Below are positions 24,900-34,643 of a stretch of DNA of 64,000 nt, one piece after another (position 1 is the first letter of the stretch; each line of letters opens with the position of its first letter). The DNA comes from Anaerobacterium chartisolvens (lineage in GTDB: Bacteria > Bacillota > Clostridia > Acetivibrionales > DSM-27016). Both the position numbers and the translations under genes were made by a program. Location: positions 237,385 to 301,384 of the forward strand of contig NZ_QPJT01000002.1 of NCBI RefSeq assembly GCF_003337415.1. The letters are read 5' to 3'. The notes beneath the pieces are model-generated. The model saw only the letters and a list, made by a program, of their open reading frames with translations, did no database searches and was not told the DNA's origin.

Positions 24900-26147
24900 T
24901 TATTTGGTTGCAAGCACCTTTTTGAGCTTTGCAAACCTTGGAAGCCCATTTTCCAGAGGAGGATGGGATTCTCCCTGTATAAGGGGAAGCGCATAGTCAA
25001 TAAAAGCCTGTGTAAGTCCGTTGCCTTCTGCGTTTATCCACTCTCTGGGGATCTTTTTCTCAGTGTTTGCAACCTCGGTAAGGTTTATCAGCTTTATATT
25101 GCACTTGTATTCAGTGCCTTCGGCTCTCTCAAAGGCGACCATATAGTCGGTCTTTCCTTCTGCTGCATATTTTACAGCCATTTGACCCGCCATGTAGGAT
25201 TCGTTAACATCGGTCAGTGAACCCCAGTGAGTAGCGCATCTCTGGAGGAGGCTGAACTCTATTCCGCGGACCTTTGCACCGGTCTTTTCCTTTGCTATGT
25301 TTGCAAGGGTTGCGGCGAGGCCGCCCATCTGGGCATGTCCGAACGCGTCCTTTGTCTTTGCGGTGTCGGAGCCGTACTCGGAAATATATGTGCCGTCCTT
25401 GTCCTTGATGCCTTCGGAAACGGCAACAATGACCTTCCCGTTTTTCTTGTATATTTCAGAGGTCTCTTCAATAAACTTGTTCATATCAAAGGGAATTTCA
25501 GGAAGATATATCAAATCGGGGCCGTTTCCCTTATATGCTGCCAGAGCGGTAGCTGCTGTGAGCCATCCGGCATTTCTTCCCATTACCTCAAGAATTGTAA
25601 TCATTCCTGTGTCATATACTCTTGCGTCGTGGTATACCTCCATGGTGGAAGTTGCCACATACTTTGCCGCGCTTGCAAAGCCGGGGCAGTGATCGGTGCC
25701 CCAGAGATCGTTGTCTATTGTCTTGGGCACTCCCATAACTCTGCACTCATAGCCTGAATTCTGCATATATTTGCTTATCTTGTTGCAGGTGTCCATTGAG
25801 TCATTTCCTCCGTTATAGAAGAAATACCTGATGTCATATTTTTTGAACACCTCAAGCATCCTCTTATAGTCGGTATCGTCATCCTCGGCCTTTTTAAGCT
25901 TGTAGCGCACGGAGCCCAATGCGGAGGAGGGAGTTGTTTTTAACAAATCCAGCTCGTAGGAATCCTCCTCGCTCATATCATAGAACTGCTCGGTTAAAAT
26001 GCCCTTAATACCGTGAGCCGCGCCGTAAACCTTGGTAATACAGCCCTGCTTTAATGCTTCCTGAATAACACCCGCCGCACTTGCGTTTATAACAGACGTA
26101 GGCCCTCCTGACTGGCCGAAAATTGCAGCACCTTTCAACTCTGACAT
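24900..26147 (-). CDS. Phosphofructokinase, PPi-dependent type
   Basis: A 415-residue phosphofructokinase that phosphorylates fructose 6-phosphate in glycolysis. Active-site signatures are FGQSGGPTSVINAS, YNGGNDSMDT (about residue 105), PKTIDNDL, MGRNAGWL and VSEGI. The GGND motif in place of GGDGS and the sequence type point to pyrophosphate rather than ATP as donor, as for the glycolytic enzyme of related cellulolytic clostridia. AAGGAGG upstream of the ATG at 26147 supports this start over an 18-residue extension. Confidence 0.9.
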   Translation of the reverse strand: MSELKGAAIFGQSGGPTSVINASAAGVIQEALKQGCITKVYGAAHGIKGILTEQFYDMSEEDSYELDLLKTTPSSALGSVRYKLKKAEDDDTDYKRMLEVFKKYDIRYFFYNGGNDSMDTCNKISKYMQNSGYECRVMGVPKTIDNDLWGTDHCPGFASAAKYVATSTMEVYHDARVYDTGMITILEVMGRNAGWLTAATALAAYKGNGPDLIYLPEIPFDMNKFIEETSEIYKKNGKVIVAVSEGIKDKDGTYISEYGSDTAKTKDAFGHAQMGGLAATLANIAKEKTGAKVRGIEFSLLQRCATHWGSLTDVNESYMAGQMAVKYAAEGKTDYMVAFERAEGTEYKCNIKLINLTEVANTEKKIPREWINAEGNGLTQAFIDYALPLIQGESHPPLENGLPRFAKLKKVLATK

Positions 26148-26413
26148 TTTTGAAAACCTCCTTAGATTAATTAAGAATTTAAAATAAAGAACTGCAAACA
26201 ATTATTATTTACAATTCAGCTTTACAATACACGAGCCTTACTGGCGGTTACCTTAAAGCACAGCAAAACTCATTTAAAAATATATCATAACAGAAAACAA
26301 AAAGCAATTGCACATAGACAAAAATTTAACATTTGAATAAAATGTAGATAAGTGAGCTTTTAGCCTGTGAAATAAAGAAGTGCGCAATATTTTCCGATAA
26401 AAATAAATATAGC

Positions 26414-26602
26414 AGGACGCAATAAAGCTTTTACAAGCATAGAGGATATAATTGCTTGCAGAAATTTTTAACTACAACGAAAAGACGCCTTGCGGGGAAA
26501 TGTCTCACGGGTATGTCATCAGGCGCTTTTCTTAGATGTATTCCTTACGGGTCAAAAAAATTTCTTCCATCAAATTATATCCTCCATGTAAAATCTTTAT
26601 TG
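26414..26602 (-). repeat. MITE-like element family B, copy 2
   Basis: Opposite-strand copy of 13503-13690, about 90 per cent identical by eye. It keeps the CAATAAAG/CTTTATTG inverted ends and the central GCGCCTG hairpin. It lies in the 530-bp gap between the divergent phosphofructokinase and neuB-like genes, where nothing else is evident apart from AT-rich promoter-like sequence. Confidence 0.75.
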
Positions 26603-26680
26603 TTAAATATGAAGCTGATTTTAATATACTGATGTGCGTGGACAGGCTTTGTGGGCCGGACTGCCGGGGAAGGAAGGAAT

Positions 26681-27544
26681 ATGCCGAAAGTTATAGCTGA
26701 AATAGGGTGCAATCACAGGGGAGATATGGAAACGGCGAAAGAAATGATAAGGATGGCCGCTGTTTTTTGCAAGGCAAATGTTGTAAAATTTCAAAAAAGG
26801 AATAACAGAGAGCTGCTGACTCCCGAGCAGTATAACGCCCCGCATCCCAATTCCGAAAATTCATACGGAAGGACATACGGCGAGCACCGGGAGCATTTGG
26901 AGTTTTCTGTGGAACAGCACAGAGAGCTTAAGGCATATTGCGGTGAATTCAATATTGAGTATGTAAGCTCGGTATGGGATATGACGTCTGCAATGGAAAT
27001 TGCTTCGCTTAGTCCCTGCATGATAAAAATTCCTTCCGCCGTTAACAATAATTTTACAATGCTCAAATGGCTGTGTGAAAATTATGAGGGCGAAATGCAT
27101 GTCTCAACCGGCATGACGTCAAGGGCTGAAATTGACGGTATTGTTGATTTTTTTGCGGACAGGGGAAGAGGTGGGGATGTAGTGCTTTACAGTTGTACAT
27201 CGGGGTATCCCGTTCCTTTTGAGGATGTATGCCTTCTTGAGATTTCGAGACTTAAGGAAAGATACCGGGGTGTTGTAAAGGCCATAGGCTTTTCCGGGCA
27301 TCATCTTGGCATAGCTGTGGATATTGCGGCGTTTACACTGGGAGCGGAATGGATAGAAAGGCATTTCACATTAGACAGAACGTGGAAGGGGACAGACCAC
27401 GCGGCATCGCTTGAGCCTGACGGCTTAAGAAGGCTTGTCAGAGACTTGGGTGCTGCCGGTAAGGCGCTTAGCTATAAGCAAAAGGATTTTCTCGACATAG
27501 AGCTAAGGCAAAGAGAAAAGCTTAAGTACAGGGAGTGCAGATAA
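26681..27544 (+). CDS. NeuB-family nonulosonate (sialic-acid-type) synthase, lacking the SAF domain
   Basis: The 287-residue protein is a NeuB/SpsE-type condensing enzyme that joins phosphoenolpyruvate to a hexosamine-type sugar. Visible blocks are VIAEIGCNHRGDMETAKEMI, VKFQKRNN, MIKIPSAVNNNF, VSTGMTS, GFSGHHLGIAVDIAA and WIERHFTLDRTWKGTDHAASLEP. The usual C-terminal SAF (antifreeze-like) domain of about 60 residues is absent; the protein ends shortly after the barrel. AGGAAGG supports the ATG at 26681. It precedes the cytidylyltransferase gene by two bases, so they form an operon. Confidence 0.88.
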   Translation: MPKVIAEIGCNHRGDMETAKEMIRMAAVFCKANVVKFQKRNNRELLTPEQYNAPHPNSENSYGRTYGEHREHLEFSVEQHRELKAYCGEFNIEYVSSVWDMTSAMEIASLSPCMIKIPSAVNNNFTMLKWLCENYEGEMHVSTGMTSRAEIDGIVDFFADRGRGGDVVLYSCTSGYPVPFEDVCLLEISRLKERYRGVVKAIGFSGHHLGIAVDIAAFTLGAEWIERHFTLDRTWKGTDHAASLEPDGLRRLVRDLGAAGKALSYKQKDFLDIELRQREKLKYRECR

Positions 27545-27545
27545 T

Positions 27546-28739
27546 ATGGAGAGCAAGCATAAAACTATAGCCTTTATACCGTTAAGAGGGGGAAGCAGAT
27601 CCATACCTTTTAAAAATATAAAGGAGATGAACGGCAGGCCGCTTGTATATTGGGTGCTGGATGCTGCTGCAGGCTGCGGGCTTATTGATGAAGTCTATGT
27701 ATCCACCGACAGCGGCATTATAAAAAATAAAATTGATGAGTATAAGGAGATTTACAGAAATAATTTGGATGAAGGGAAGCTTTTGTGTATAGAAAGAAGC
27801 GCCGGGTCGGCGTCGGATACCGCTTCTACTGAGATGGCCATGCTGGAATTTGCGGCACATTATGATTTTCAAAATATAGTATTGATTCAAGCTACAAGCC
27901 CAATGCTTACCAAAGGGGATTTGACGGGTGCCTTGAATATTTATAGAGAAGGAGGCTTTGACAGCCTTTTATCTGTTGTAAGGCAAAAAAGATTTATATG
28001 GGGGCAGGAGGAAGGCGGACGGGCGTTCCCTATGAACTACGACCCTCTAAAAAGACCGATGAGGCAGCAATTTGAAGGCTATCTGGTGGAGAACGGGGCC
28101 TTTTATATAACGTCAAGAGAGCTGCTTCTTTCCACTGAATGCAGAATATCGGGGAATATCGGGCACTATGAAATGGAGGATGAAAGCTATTTTGAAATTG
28201 ATGAGCCATCCGACTGGATTATAGCGGAGCAGCTTTTAAAAAAGAGAAGCAGAAGCAGTGATTTAGCTGAAAGAATAAAAAAAATAAAGCTTCTGGCAAT
28301 GGACTGTGACGGGGTTCTGACTGACGGGGGCATGTACTATACCAAAGCGGGAGATGAGTTAAAGAAGTTCAACGCAAAGGACGGGATGGGGATAGGCCTT
28401 CTGCACAAAAGGGGTATAATAACCGCTGTGATAACAGGCGAAAACACTGCTATTGTGACAAGCAGGGCCAAAAAGCTTGGAATTGAAAATGTATTCTTAG
28501 GATGCGGAGATAAGCTGACGGCAATGAAACAGCTCCTTAAGGAGCGCGGGCTTACCCTTGACGAGGCTGCATTTATCGGGGATGACATAAATGACACTGA
28601 GCTTCTGAGAAATGTGGGAGTCAGCTTTTCAGTCAGCGACGCTATGGAATGCGTTAAAAGCAGAGTGGATTATGTGACCGTTGCCAAGGGTGGGCACGGG
28701 GCTGTGAGAGAGGCGGCGGAGCTTATATTGGGTGTGTGA
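27546..28739 (+). CDS. CMP-nonulosonate synthetase fused to a HAD phosphatase
   Basis: The 397-residue protein combines an N-terminal acylneuraminate cytidylyltransferase (IPLRGGSRSIPFKNIKEMNG, VSTDS, LIQATSPMLTKGD) with a C-terminal KdsC-like HAD domain from about residue 245 (MDCDGVLTDGGMYYT, ITGEN, FIGDDINDTELL). The HAD aspartates are retained, so it should be active. A phosphatase joined to the synthetase fits a pathway through a phosphorylated sugar acid such as Kdn-9-P or Neu5Ac-9-P. It activates the sugar acid for transfer to a surface polysaccharide or protein; no transferase lies beside it. Confidence 0.9.
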   Translation: MESKHKTIAFIPLRGGSRSIPFKNIKEMNGRPLVYWVLDAAAGCGLIDEVYVSTDSGIIKNKIDEYKEIYRNNLDEGKLLCIERSAGSASDTASTEMAMLEFAAHYDFQNIVLIQATSPMLTKGDLTGALNIYREGGFDSLLSVVRQKRFIWGQEEGGRAFPMNYDPLKRPMRQQFEGYLVENGAFYITSRELLLSTECRISGNIGHYEMEDESYFEIDEPSDWIIAEQLLKKRSRSSDLAERIKKIKLLAMDCDGVLTDGGMYYTKAGDELKKFNAKDGMGIGLLHKRGIITAVITGENTAIVTSRAKKLGIENVFLGCGDKLTAMKQLLKERGLTLDEAAFIGDDINDTELLRNVGVSFSVSDAMECVKSRVDYVTVAKGGHGAVREAAELILGV

Positions 28740-28768
28740 GGCGGGGACAATACATGAAAAGGCTTCGT

Positions 28769-28800
28769 CGTAGGGAACGCCCACCGTGGCGTTCCGCTCC
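28769..28800. repeat. Short REP-like hairpin
   Basis: CGTAGGGAACGCC and GGCGTTCCGCTCC form a tight hairpin after the neuA-like gene. The CGTAGGG lead-in resembles the end of the inverted-repeat element near cheR. It may act as a terminator although no T run follows. Confidence 0.5.
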
Positions 28801-28959
28801 CGTGGGTTACTTTTACCTTGTTTTGAAGATTTAGTAATATCGACAATAAAATATGTTTGTGATAGAATAGATTGGAAACTAAATTAAGGCTTCAAACCAT
28901 AAAACTTGAAAATTCCGGGTTGCATAAGAACCTGATGTAAAACACTGTATAGAGGTTAT

Positions 28960-29742
28960 ATGGGTTCTGTAGGCATCTGTGAAAAAGGAGAGCGGAAGAG
29001 TGTGACCACAAAAAAAATCATTAAAATGGCAGGATTAAATATAGCAATAGCAACCATAAATGTAATGCTTTTCTCTCCCGGTCTTTTGAATATCCATATA
29101 GTGGGGGCAAACGCATTTGCTACGGCCTTTGGCGGTACAGCCATATTGATGAGCATAGTGCTGTTCATTTATGGAAACTATAAATTGCTTACAGCAAAAG
29201 AAATGGTAATTCAAACGAGTGAAATCAAAACTACCGAGGATTATCTGAATGCATTAAAGCAACATTATGATAAAAAAGTCTTTGAAGGGGACATTACTGC
29301 CATTCTGGAACAGATTGAAAGACTCCAAAAAAAAGGAGAGCTTATAAAAGATATTCTTTTGCAGAAATTCAACTACACTGAAATGAGCTATAAAAAGTTT
29401 GAAGGAGCAATATCAGCGGTAGAAAATGTATTTTATATTAATCTTAAAAGCATATTAAACAAACTTAATGCATTTGATGAGGACGATTATGACAGGATAA
29501 GGCGAAAGGGTGCAGAGAAAGCCTTTACTACGGAATTTATACAGACCAAAATGAATATATACAAGGAGTACATATTGTTTGTAAAAAGCTCCATTGAGGA
29601 TAACGAGCAGATTATACTTAAGCTGGATAAGCTTTTGCTGGAAGTGTCCAAATTTAACAGTCTGGAGGATGGAGAGATAGAAAACATGAGTGCGATAAAA
29701 GAAATCGACGAATTAACAACGCAAACAAAATATTATAAGTAG
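28960..29742 (+). CDS. Membrane protein of a TelA-linked operon
   Basis: I do not firmly recognise this 260-residue protein. Two hydrophobic segments near the N-terminus (about residues 23-45 and 50-72) are followed by a long charged, coiled-coil-like cytoplasmic region. Position beside telA recalls XpaC-family proteins, which often accompany TelA, but the similarity is too weak to name it. ATG 28960 follows AGAGG; GTG 29002 follows AAGGAG and could be the true start. Confidence 0.65.
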   Translation: MGSVGICEKGERKSVTTKKIIKMAGLNIAIATINVMLFSPGLLNIHIVGANAFATAFGGTAILMSIVLFIYGNYKLLTAKEMVIQTSEIKTTEDYLNALKQHYDKKVFEGDITAILEQIERLQKKGELIKDILLQKFNYTEMSYKKFEGAISAVENVFYINLKSILNKLNAFDEDDYDRIRRKGAEKAFTTEFIQTKMNIYKEYILFVKSSIEDNEQIILKLDKLLLEVSKFNSLEDGEIENMSAIKEIDELTTQTKYYK

Positions 29743-29772
29743 ACAAATAGCGGTGAAAGGAAGGGCGATAAA

Positions 29773-31470
29773 ATGGCGGGAAAAAATAGTGCGCTGAGGG
29801 TGCTTTTGGTTTTTGGCGGAATAGCTGTGGTGGTTTTCGGAATAATATATGCCGGAATTTCCATGACAAGCAATATAGGGAAAAGCAGTAAGGAGGTTAC
29901 GGCGGAAAACGCGGGGAAAGCGTTGAGTGAGCTTTATAAAGATATAACGGTAAATACAGTTACACCTAGAAAAGAGCAGATCAATCTGGAGCCGCCGGAT
30001 GTAAAGGAATCTTTACCGGATATATCCAAATTCCCCCCTCAGGTGGACAGTACAACAAGTGACTTTATAGAAATATTTTCTTCTACCGAAAAGACAGGAG
30101 AGGGCAAGGACGGATGGCTTAATGATGTAGCATCCGACTTTAATAAATCCGGTGTAAAGGTTAATGGCAAAAATGTTTCTGTAAGAATCAGAGGGATAGC
30201 TTCCGGTATGGCAACCGATTATATTGTTTCAGGTAAACATATCCCTGATGCGTTCACCCCGTCAAACGAGCTGTGGGGAGAAATGATTAAGTCTGGCGGA
30301 ATAAAGCTGTCACTGGTTGAAAAGCAGCTTGCGGGAAATGTGGCAGGAATTCTTATATCCAAGCAAAAGCATGAAGAGCTTGTTAAAAAATATGGATCAA
30401 TCAATATAAAGACTGTGACGGAGGCAGTGGCAAGCAACGAAATGGCTATGGGATATACTAATCCGTTTGCAAGTTCAACAGGATTGAATTTCCTGCTGTC
30501 TGCGCTGTATACATTTGATAATAAGGATTTATTGGGAGATAAAGCAGTCAGCGGTTTTGAAAAGTTTCAGACCAATATACCGTTTGTAGCATATACCACA
30601 CTGCAGATGAGGGATTCGGCCAAATCCGGAGTCCTTGACGGATTCATCATGGAATATCAGACATATGCTAACTCACCTGACCTTAAATCGGATTATATTT
30701 TCAGTCCGTTTGGTGTAAGGCACGATAGCCCGGTGTATGCAATAGGAGATTTATCAGATGAAAAGAAAGAAATATTAAACAAATTTATTGAATTTTGCAA
30801 GTCGAAAAAGGCTCAAAAGCTTGCTTCAGAGTACGGATTTAACAATTTGAATGAGTACAGGACTGAAATGGAGGATATAAAAGGTGATGTAATCACCCGA
30901 GCGCAAAAGCTATGGAAGGATAAGAAAAATGTAAACAAGGAGATAGTCTCGGTTTTTGTAGCGGATACTTCGGGAAGTATGGAGGGCGAGCCTCTGAATG
31001 AGCTGAAAAAGTCACTGATAAGTGGTTCGCAGTACATTGGAAAGGAAAATTCAGTGGGGCTTGTTTCATTTTCTGACGATGTTAATATAAACTTGCCCAT
31101 AGGAAAGTTTGACGTGAATCATAGATCCTTATTTGCGGGGGCTGTAACTGATTTGCAGGCAAATGGAAATACAGCAATGTTCGATGCGGTTATAGTAGCG
31201 GCTAAAATGCTTATGGAAGAAAAAGACAAAAACCCTGACGCCAAGCTAATGCTTTTTGTATTGACAGACGGGGAAACCAACTGCGGACACTCCTTGAATG
31301 ACATACAGGGCATAATAAAAACATTTAAAATTCCTATATACACTATAGGCTATAATGCCAATATAAACGCCTTGCAAAATCTTTCAAGCATTAACGAAGC
31401 GGCTAGCATTAACGCTGATTCGGAGGATGTTGTTTATAAGCTGGGGAGCTTGTTTAACGCTCAGATGTAA
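29773..31470 (+). CDS. Membrane-anchored substrate-binding-like / VWA domain protein
   Basis: The 565-residue protein has one N-terminal membrane anchor (VLLVFGGIAVVVFGIIYAGI). A region of about 300 residues resembles extracellular solute-binding proteins (FIEIFSSTEKTGEGKDGWLNDVASDF). It ends in a von Willebrand A domain with a complete MIDAS: DTSGSMEGEP (about residue 397), GNTAMFDA and TDGETNCGH. It should face outside and bind a metal-dependent ligand. Its neighbours are a membrane protein and TelA; VWA proteins are recurrent partners of tellurite-resistance-type gene sets. The actual function is not known. Confidence 0.8.
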   Translation: MAGKNSALRVLLVFGGIAVVVFGIIYAGISMTSNIGKSSKEVTAENAGKALSELYKDITVNTVTPRKEQINLEPPDVKESLPDISKFPPQVDSTTSDFIEIFSSTEKTGEGKDGWLNDVASDFNKSGVKVNGKNVSVRIRGIASGMATDYIVSGKHIPDAFTPSNELWGEMIKSGGIKLSLVEKQLAGNVAGILISKQKHEELVKKYGSINIKTVTEAVASNEMAMGYTNPFASSTGLNFLLSALYTFDNKDLLGDKAVSGFEKFQTNIPFVAYTTLQMRDSAKSGVLDGFIMEYQTYANSPDLKSDYIFSPFGVRHDSPVYAIGDLSDEKKEILNKFIEFCKSKKAQKLASEYGFNNLNEYRTEMEDIKGDVITRAQKLWKDKKNVNKEIVSVFVADTSGSMEGEPLNELKKSLISGSQYIGKENSVGLVSFSDDVNINLPIGKFDVNHRSLFAGAVTDLQANGNTAMFDAVIVAAKMLMEEKDKNPDAKLMLFVLTDGETNCGHSLNDIQGIIKTFKIPIYTIGYNANINALQNLSSINEAASINADSEDVVYKLGSLFNAQM

Positions 31471-31501
31471 GTTTATTTAACATTTTTTAGGGGGTAATGT
31501 T

Positions 31502-32647
31502 ATGGGATTTTCTATGGAAATTACAGATGAAAAAGCAATTAAGAATGAGATTGTTGAAACCGTTAAGCCTGTTCCGGAAGAGGTTGTCAAGCTGAAGGAA
31601 TTAGCGGAGAGCAATGCTTCAGAAATAATGACTCTGGATATTGAATCCATGGTAAAAAGGAAAGCGATAATTAAGTCTATTGAATCCTTCGGCATTGAAA
31701 CAATGCAGAGCTCTTCCCAAAAAAGCGCATTGCTGCAGGTTACTGTGAATAATTTCTCAAAAATGGGGGATGAAGGAGGAATAGTAGCTAAAGGCCTTCT
31801 TGACTTGCAAAGAGAACTGAAGGATTTGGACCCAAGCATGATTGATTTTGCGAAAACGGGACTGATAGGAAAAATATTCAATCCGGTGAGAGCCTATTTT
31901 GCAAAGTATCAAAAGGCTGATTTTGTTATATCGGATATAGTTGGATCTCTTGAAAAAGGAAAACAGACATTAAAAAATGATAATACAACTTTGGAAATCG
32001 AACAGGAAGCAATGAGAAATTTAACAAAAAAGCTTGCAAAGGAAATTCAGATGGGAACAATGATGGATGAAGCCATAACTGCCCAGATAGAGTTATTGCA
32101 AGCAAGAAACGAGGACCCTGAAAAAATAAAATTTGTCACAGAAGAGGTGCTTTTTCCGCTGAGGCAAAGAATAATGGATATGCAGCAAATGATAGTTGTG
32201 AACCAGCAGGGAATAATGGCGGTGGAAGTAGTAATAAGAAACAATAAAGAGCTTATTAGAGGAGTAGAGCGCGCCAAAAACGTCACTATTTCCGCATTGA
32301 AAATTTCTGTTATTGTAGCCAGCGCCCTCTATAATCAAAAAATAGTATTAAAGAAGATAGAGATGCTGAATGCCACTACCAATGATTTGATTATGGGAAC
32401 GTCAAAAATGTTAAAGGAACAGGGAGCAGCAATACATAAGCAATCGATGGAAGCAAATATATCGGTGGAAACCTTAAAGACCTCTTTTATGGATGTTATG
32501 TCTGCGCTGGATGCCATAAATAAGTATAAACAGGAAGCACTGCCTAAGATGAGGGATACAATAAATCAATTTAAGGAATTGGCGGAACAGGGAGAGCAGC
32601 AGATACAGCGGCTGGAAAAAGGCCGCCGGCTTGCTATAGGGGAGTGA
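31502..32647 (+). CDS. telA: Toxic anion resistance protein, TelA family
   Basis: A 381-residue cytoplasmic helical protein of the TelA/KlaA family. Typical blocks are KTGLIGKIFNPVRAYFAKYQKAD, LEKGKQTLKNDN, LTKKLAKEIQMGTMMDEA, and the conserved central stretch VVIRNNKELIRGVERAKNVT followed by LKISVIVASAL. Members are linked to resistance to tellurite, some antibiotics and envelope stress, though the mechanism is unclear. It is the third gene of a three-gene set with a membrane protein and a VWA protein, all on one strand with gaps of about 30 bp. Confidence 0.9.
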   Translation: MGFSMEITDEKAIKNEIVETVKPVPEEVVKLKELAESNASEIMTLDIESMVKRKAIIKSIESFGIETMQSSSQKSALLQVTVNNFSKMGDEGGIVAKGLLDLQRELKDLDPSMIDFAKTGLIGKIFNPVRAYFAKYQKADFVISDIVGSLEKGKQTLKNDNTTLEIEQEAMRNLTKKLAKEIQMGTMMDEAITAQIELLQARNEDPEKIKFVTEEVLFPLRQRIMDMQQMIVVNQQGIMAVEVVIRNNKELIRGVERAKNVTISALKISVIVASALYNQKIVLKKIEMLNATTNDLIMGTSKMLKEQGAAIHKQSMEANISVETLKTSFMDVMSALDAINKYKQEALPKMRDTINQFKELAEQGEQQIQRLEKGRRLAIGE

Positions 32648-32731
32648 GAGCCGAAGACACGGGACGCTCCTGTTTAAATTAATTAATCTAAAACAGATAG
32701 GCTTAAGTTAAGCCTAAGGCTGAGCGTTAAA

Positions 32732-32763
32732 GAGGCCCTGCAAATAATGCAGAGGCCTTTTTG
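32732..32763 (+). terminator. Terminator after telA
   Basis: GAGGCC-CTGCA and TGCAG-A-GGCCT form a stem around AATAA and are followed by TTTTT. Confidence 0.85.
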
Positions 32764-33237
32764 ATTGACTAAATTATATATTTACATATATAATTATTAA
32801 TGTAAAATATTATATCTGACTGGAATCTTTTATAGACACCCTGCGTAAATGTACATCAGATCTTTGATATTTGAATATATGAGATATCAGGCATATTATT
32901 TCTTTCAAGCCGTCAACCCGGCTGATGGCTTGAATCAAAGAATATTCGCGGATACAAGCATTCCTGAAACTTTTCTTGCATTGTCCGATCTTAAACCATC
33001 TTCAATTATATCAATCCCTATTTACTCTTTATATACTTTTATATTTAGTGTTTAAAAATTAGTTTTTTACAAATGGACGTAATCAAATATATTTTTCTCC
33101 TTTAAGGATAAGAGTTAACCGGCTGGCAAAATAATACTTATGTTTTTTAGGAGGTATGGAAAATAAACTCTAATTGCATTGTTCCGTGATATGGTGAAAA
33201 TTTCCGAGATACTGTGGTACAGAAAAGGAGGATTTAT
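32764..33237. other. Gene-free stretch upstream of the dockerin esterases
   Basis: I see no convincing gene here. A 68-codon frame at 32849-33055 has no clear ribosome site or family. An imperfect hairpin AAGCCGTCAACCCGGCTGATGG lies near 32910. AGGAGGT at 33151 precedes a five-codon frame (MENKL), which might be a leader peptide but is more likely chance. Confidence 0.4.
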
Positions 33238-34602
33238 ATGAAAAGGAAAATAGTAATTATGGCGGTCCTGTTTACTATGCTTTTAGCCTTTGGGAAAGGC
33301 AGCCTTGTTAATTCTGCCCAAATAATCTACGGGGACGTTAATGGTGACGGGCATGTTAATACATTGGATCTTTCCCAGATGAAGAAAAAAATTCTTGGTA
33401 TTATTGAAGATTTTCCGGATGCCGGAGGATCGCACGCAGCGGATGTAAATGCTGATGGGGCTGTGGACACTATAGATTTTGCCCTGATAAAAAAGTACAT
33501 TCTGGGATTAATTGATGTTTTTCCGGCAGATCAAAGCGTAATTCCCGTGGCTATATTTCAGGCAGAAGACGCCTATATTTATAACGGAGTGAAGGAAACG
33601 ATCAACAGCGGCTATACCGGGGAAGGCTATGCAAATTACAATAATGAAACCTCAAGCTATGTTGAATGGATTGTTAATGTGAAAAATTCAGGGGATCAGA
33701 CACTTACGTTCAGATATGCAAATGGTACTGCTGCTGACCGTCCTATGGAAATAAAAATCAATGGCAGGACAATAAACACTAATCTCAGCTTTGCTCCGAC
33801 AGCAAGCTGGACAACCTGGGCGGAAGTAAGCCTTAGCGCAAGTCTTAATAAGGGAGATAACACTATCAGAGCTTCTTCGGTTACATCCACAGGAGGCCCC
33901 AACGTGGACTATTTGTCGGTAACAAATGCATCGGTTCCCGAAACAAAGCCATTTACAGGCGCTACAGTATATATTTGCGGAGATTCGACAGTAATGACTT
34001 ACAATGCGTCTTATTACCCGCAGGCCGGCTGGGGGCAGATGATTTCAAAGTATTTTAATTCCAACGTTACCTTTGTTAATCGTGCAATTGGCGGAAGAAG
34101 CTCAAAAAGCTTTGTAGAGGAGGGCAGATTGGACAGCATTTTAAATGTAATTAAACCAAATGATTATTTGTTTATTCAGTTTGGACATAATGATGCAACA
34201 ATAAGCAATCCCGAGCGTTACGCTGCTCCGTATACCACTTATAAGGAGTATCTGGGGAGATACATTGACGGAGCGCGTGCAAAGGGTGCTATCCCTGTAT
34301 TGATAACGCCGGTAGCCAGACTCAACTATTCAAATAATACCTTTAAAAACGATTTCCCTGATTATTGTACTGCAATGAAGCAAGTTGCAAGCGAAAAAGC
34401 TGTGGTATTGATAGATTTAATGACACTCAGTTTAAACTATTATGCTTCAATAGGCTACAATGAGGCATACAAATTGTATCTGGTTTCTTCAAATGGATCG
34501 GATTATACACATTTTACAGAAGCGGGTGCGGATGCAATAGCCGGAATAATTTCCCGGGAAGTGAAGAAGCTGAATATACCGTTAGCCGGTGGCGTGAAAT
34601 AG
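33238..34602 (+). CDS. Cellulosomal rhamnogalacturonan acetylesterase: dockerin-CBM35-CE12
   Basis: A 454-residue secreted enzyme. A signal peptide of about 29 residues precedes a type I dockerin with two calcium-binding repeats (GDVNGDGHVNTLDLSQMKKK and ADVNADGAVDTIDFALIKKY). Next comes a CBM35-like beta domain (FQAEDAYIYNG... about 106-231), then an SGNH/GDSL esterase with GDSTV (about 247), an oxyanion Gly (AIGGRSS), FGHND and the DxxHF motif (DYTHFTEAG). It should remove acetyl groups from pectin rhamnogalacturonan while docked to a scaffoldin. AAAGGAGG supports ATG 33238. The N-terminal position of the dockerin is less common. Confidence 0.9.
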   Translation: MKRKIVIMAVLFTMLLAFGKGSLVNSAQIIYGDVNGDGHVNTLDLSQMKKKILGIIEDFPDAGGSHAADVNADGAVDTIDFALIKKYILGLIDVFPADQSVIPVAIFQAEDAYIYNGVKETINSGYTGEGYANYNNETSSYVEWIVNVKNSGDQTLTFRYANGTAADRPMEIKINGRTINTNLSFAPTASWTTWAEVSLSASLNKGDNTIRASSVTSTGGPNVDYLSVTNASVPETKPFTGATVYICGDSTVMTYNASYYPQAGWGQMISKYFNSNVTFVNRAIGGRSSKSFVEEGRLDSILNVIKPNDYLFIQFGHNDATISNPERYAAPYTTYKEYLGRYIDGARAKGAIPVLITPVARLNYSNNTFKNDFPDYCTAMKQVASEKAVVLIDLMTLSLNYYASIGYNEAYKLYLVSSNGSDYTHFTEAGADAIAGIISREVKKLNIPLAGGVK

Positions 34603-34643
34603 CATACTTGTAACTTTAACATTAAAAGTAAGGAGAGGTTAAA

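Noticed and set aside
32849-33055. 68-codon frame
   Set aside because: No clear ribosome site, no recognised similarity and low-complexity AT-rich surroundings.
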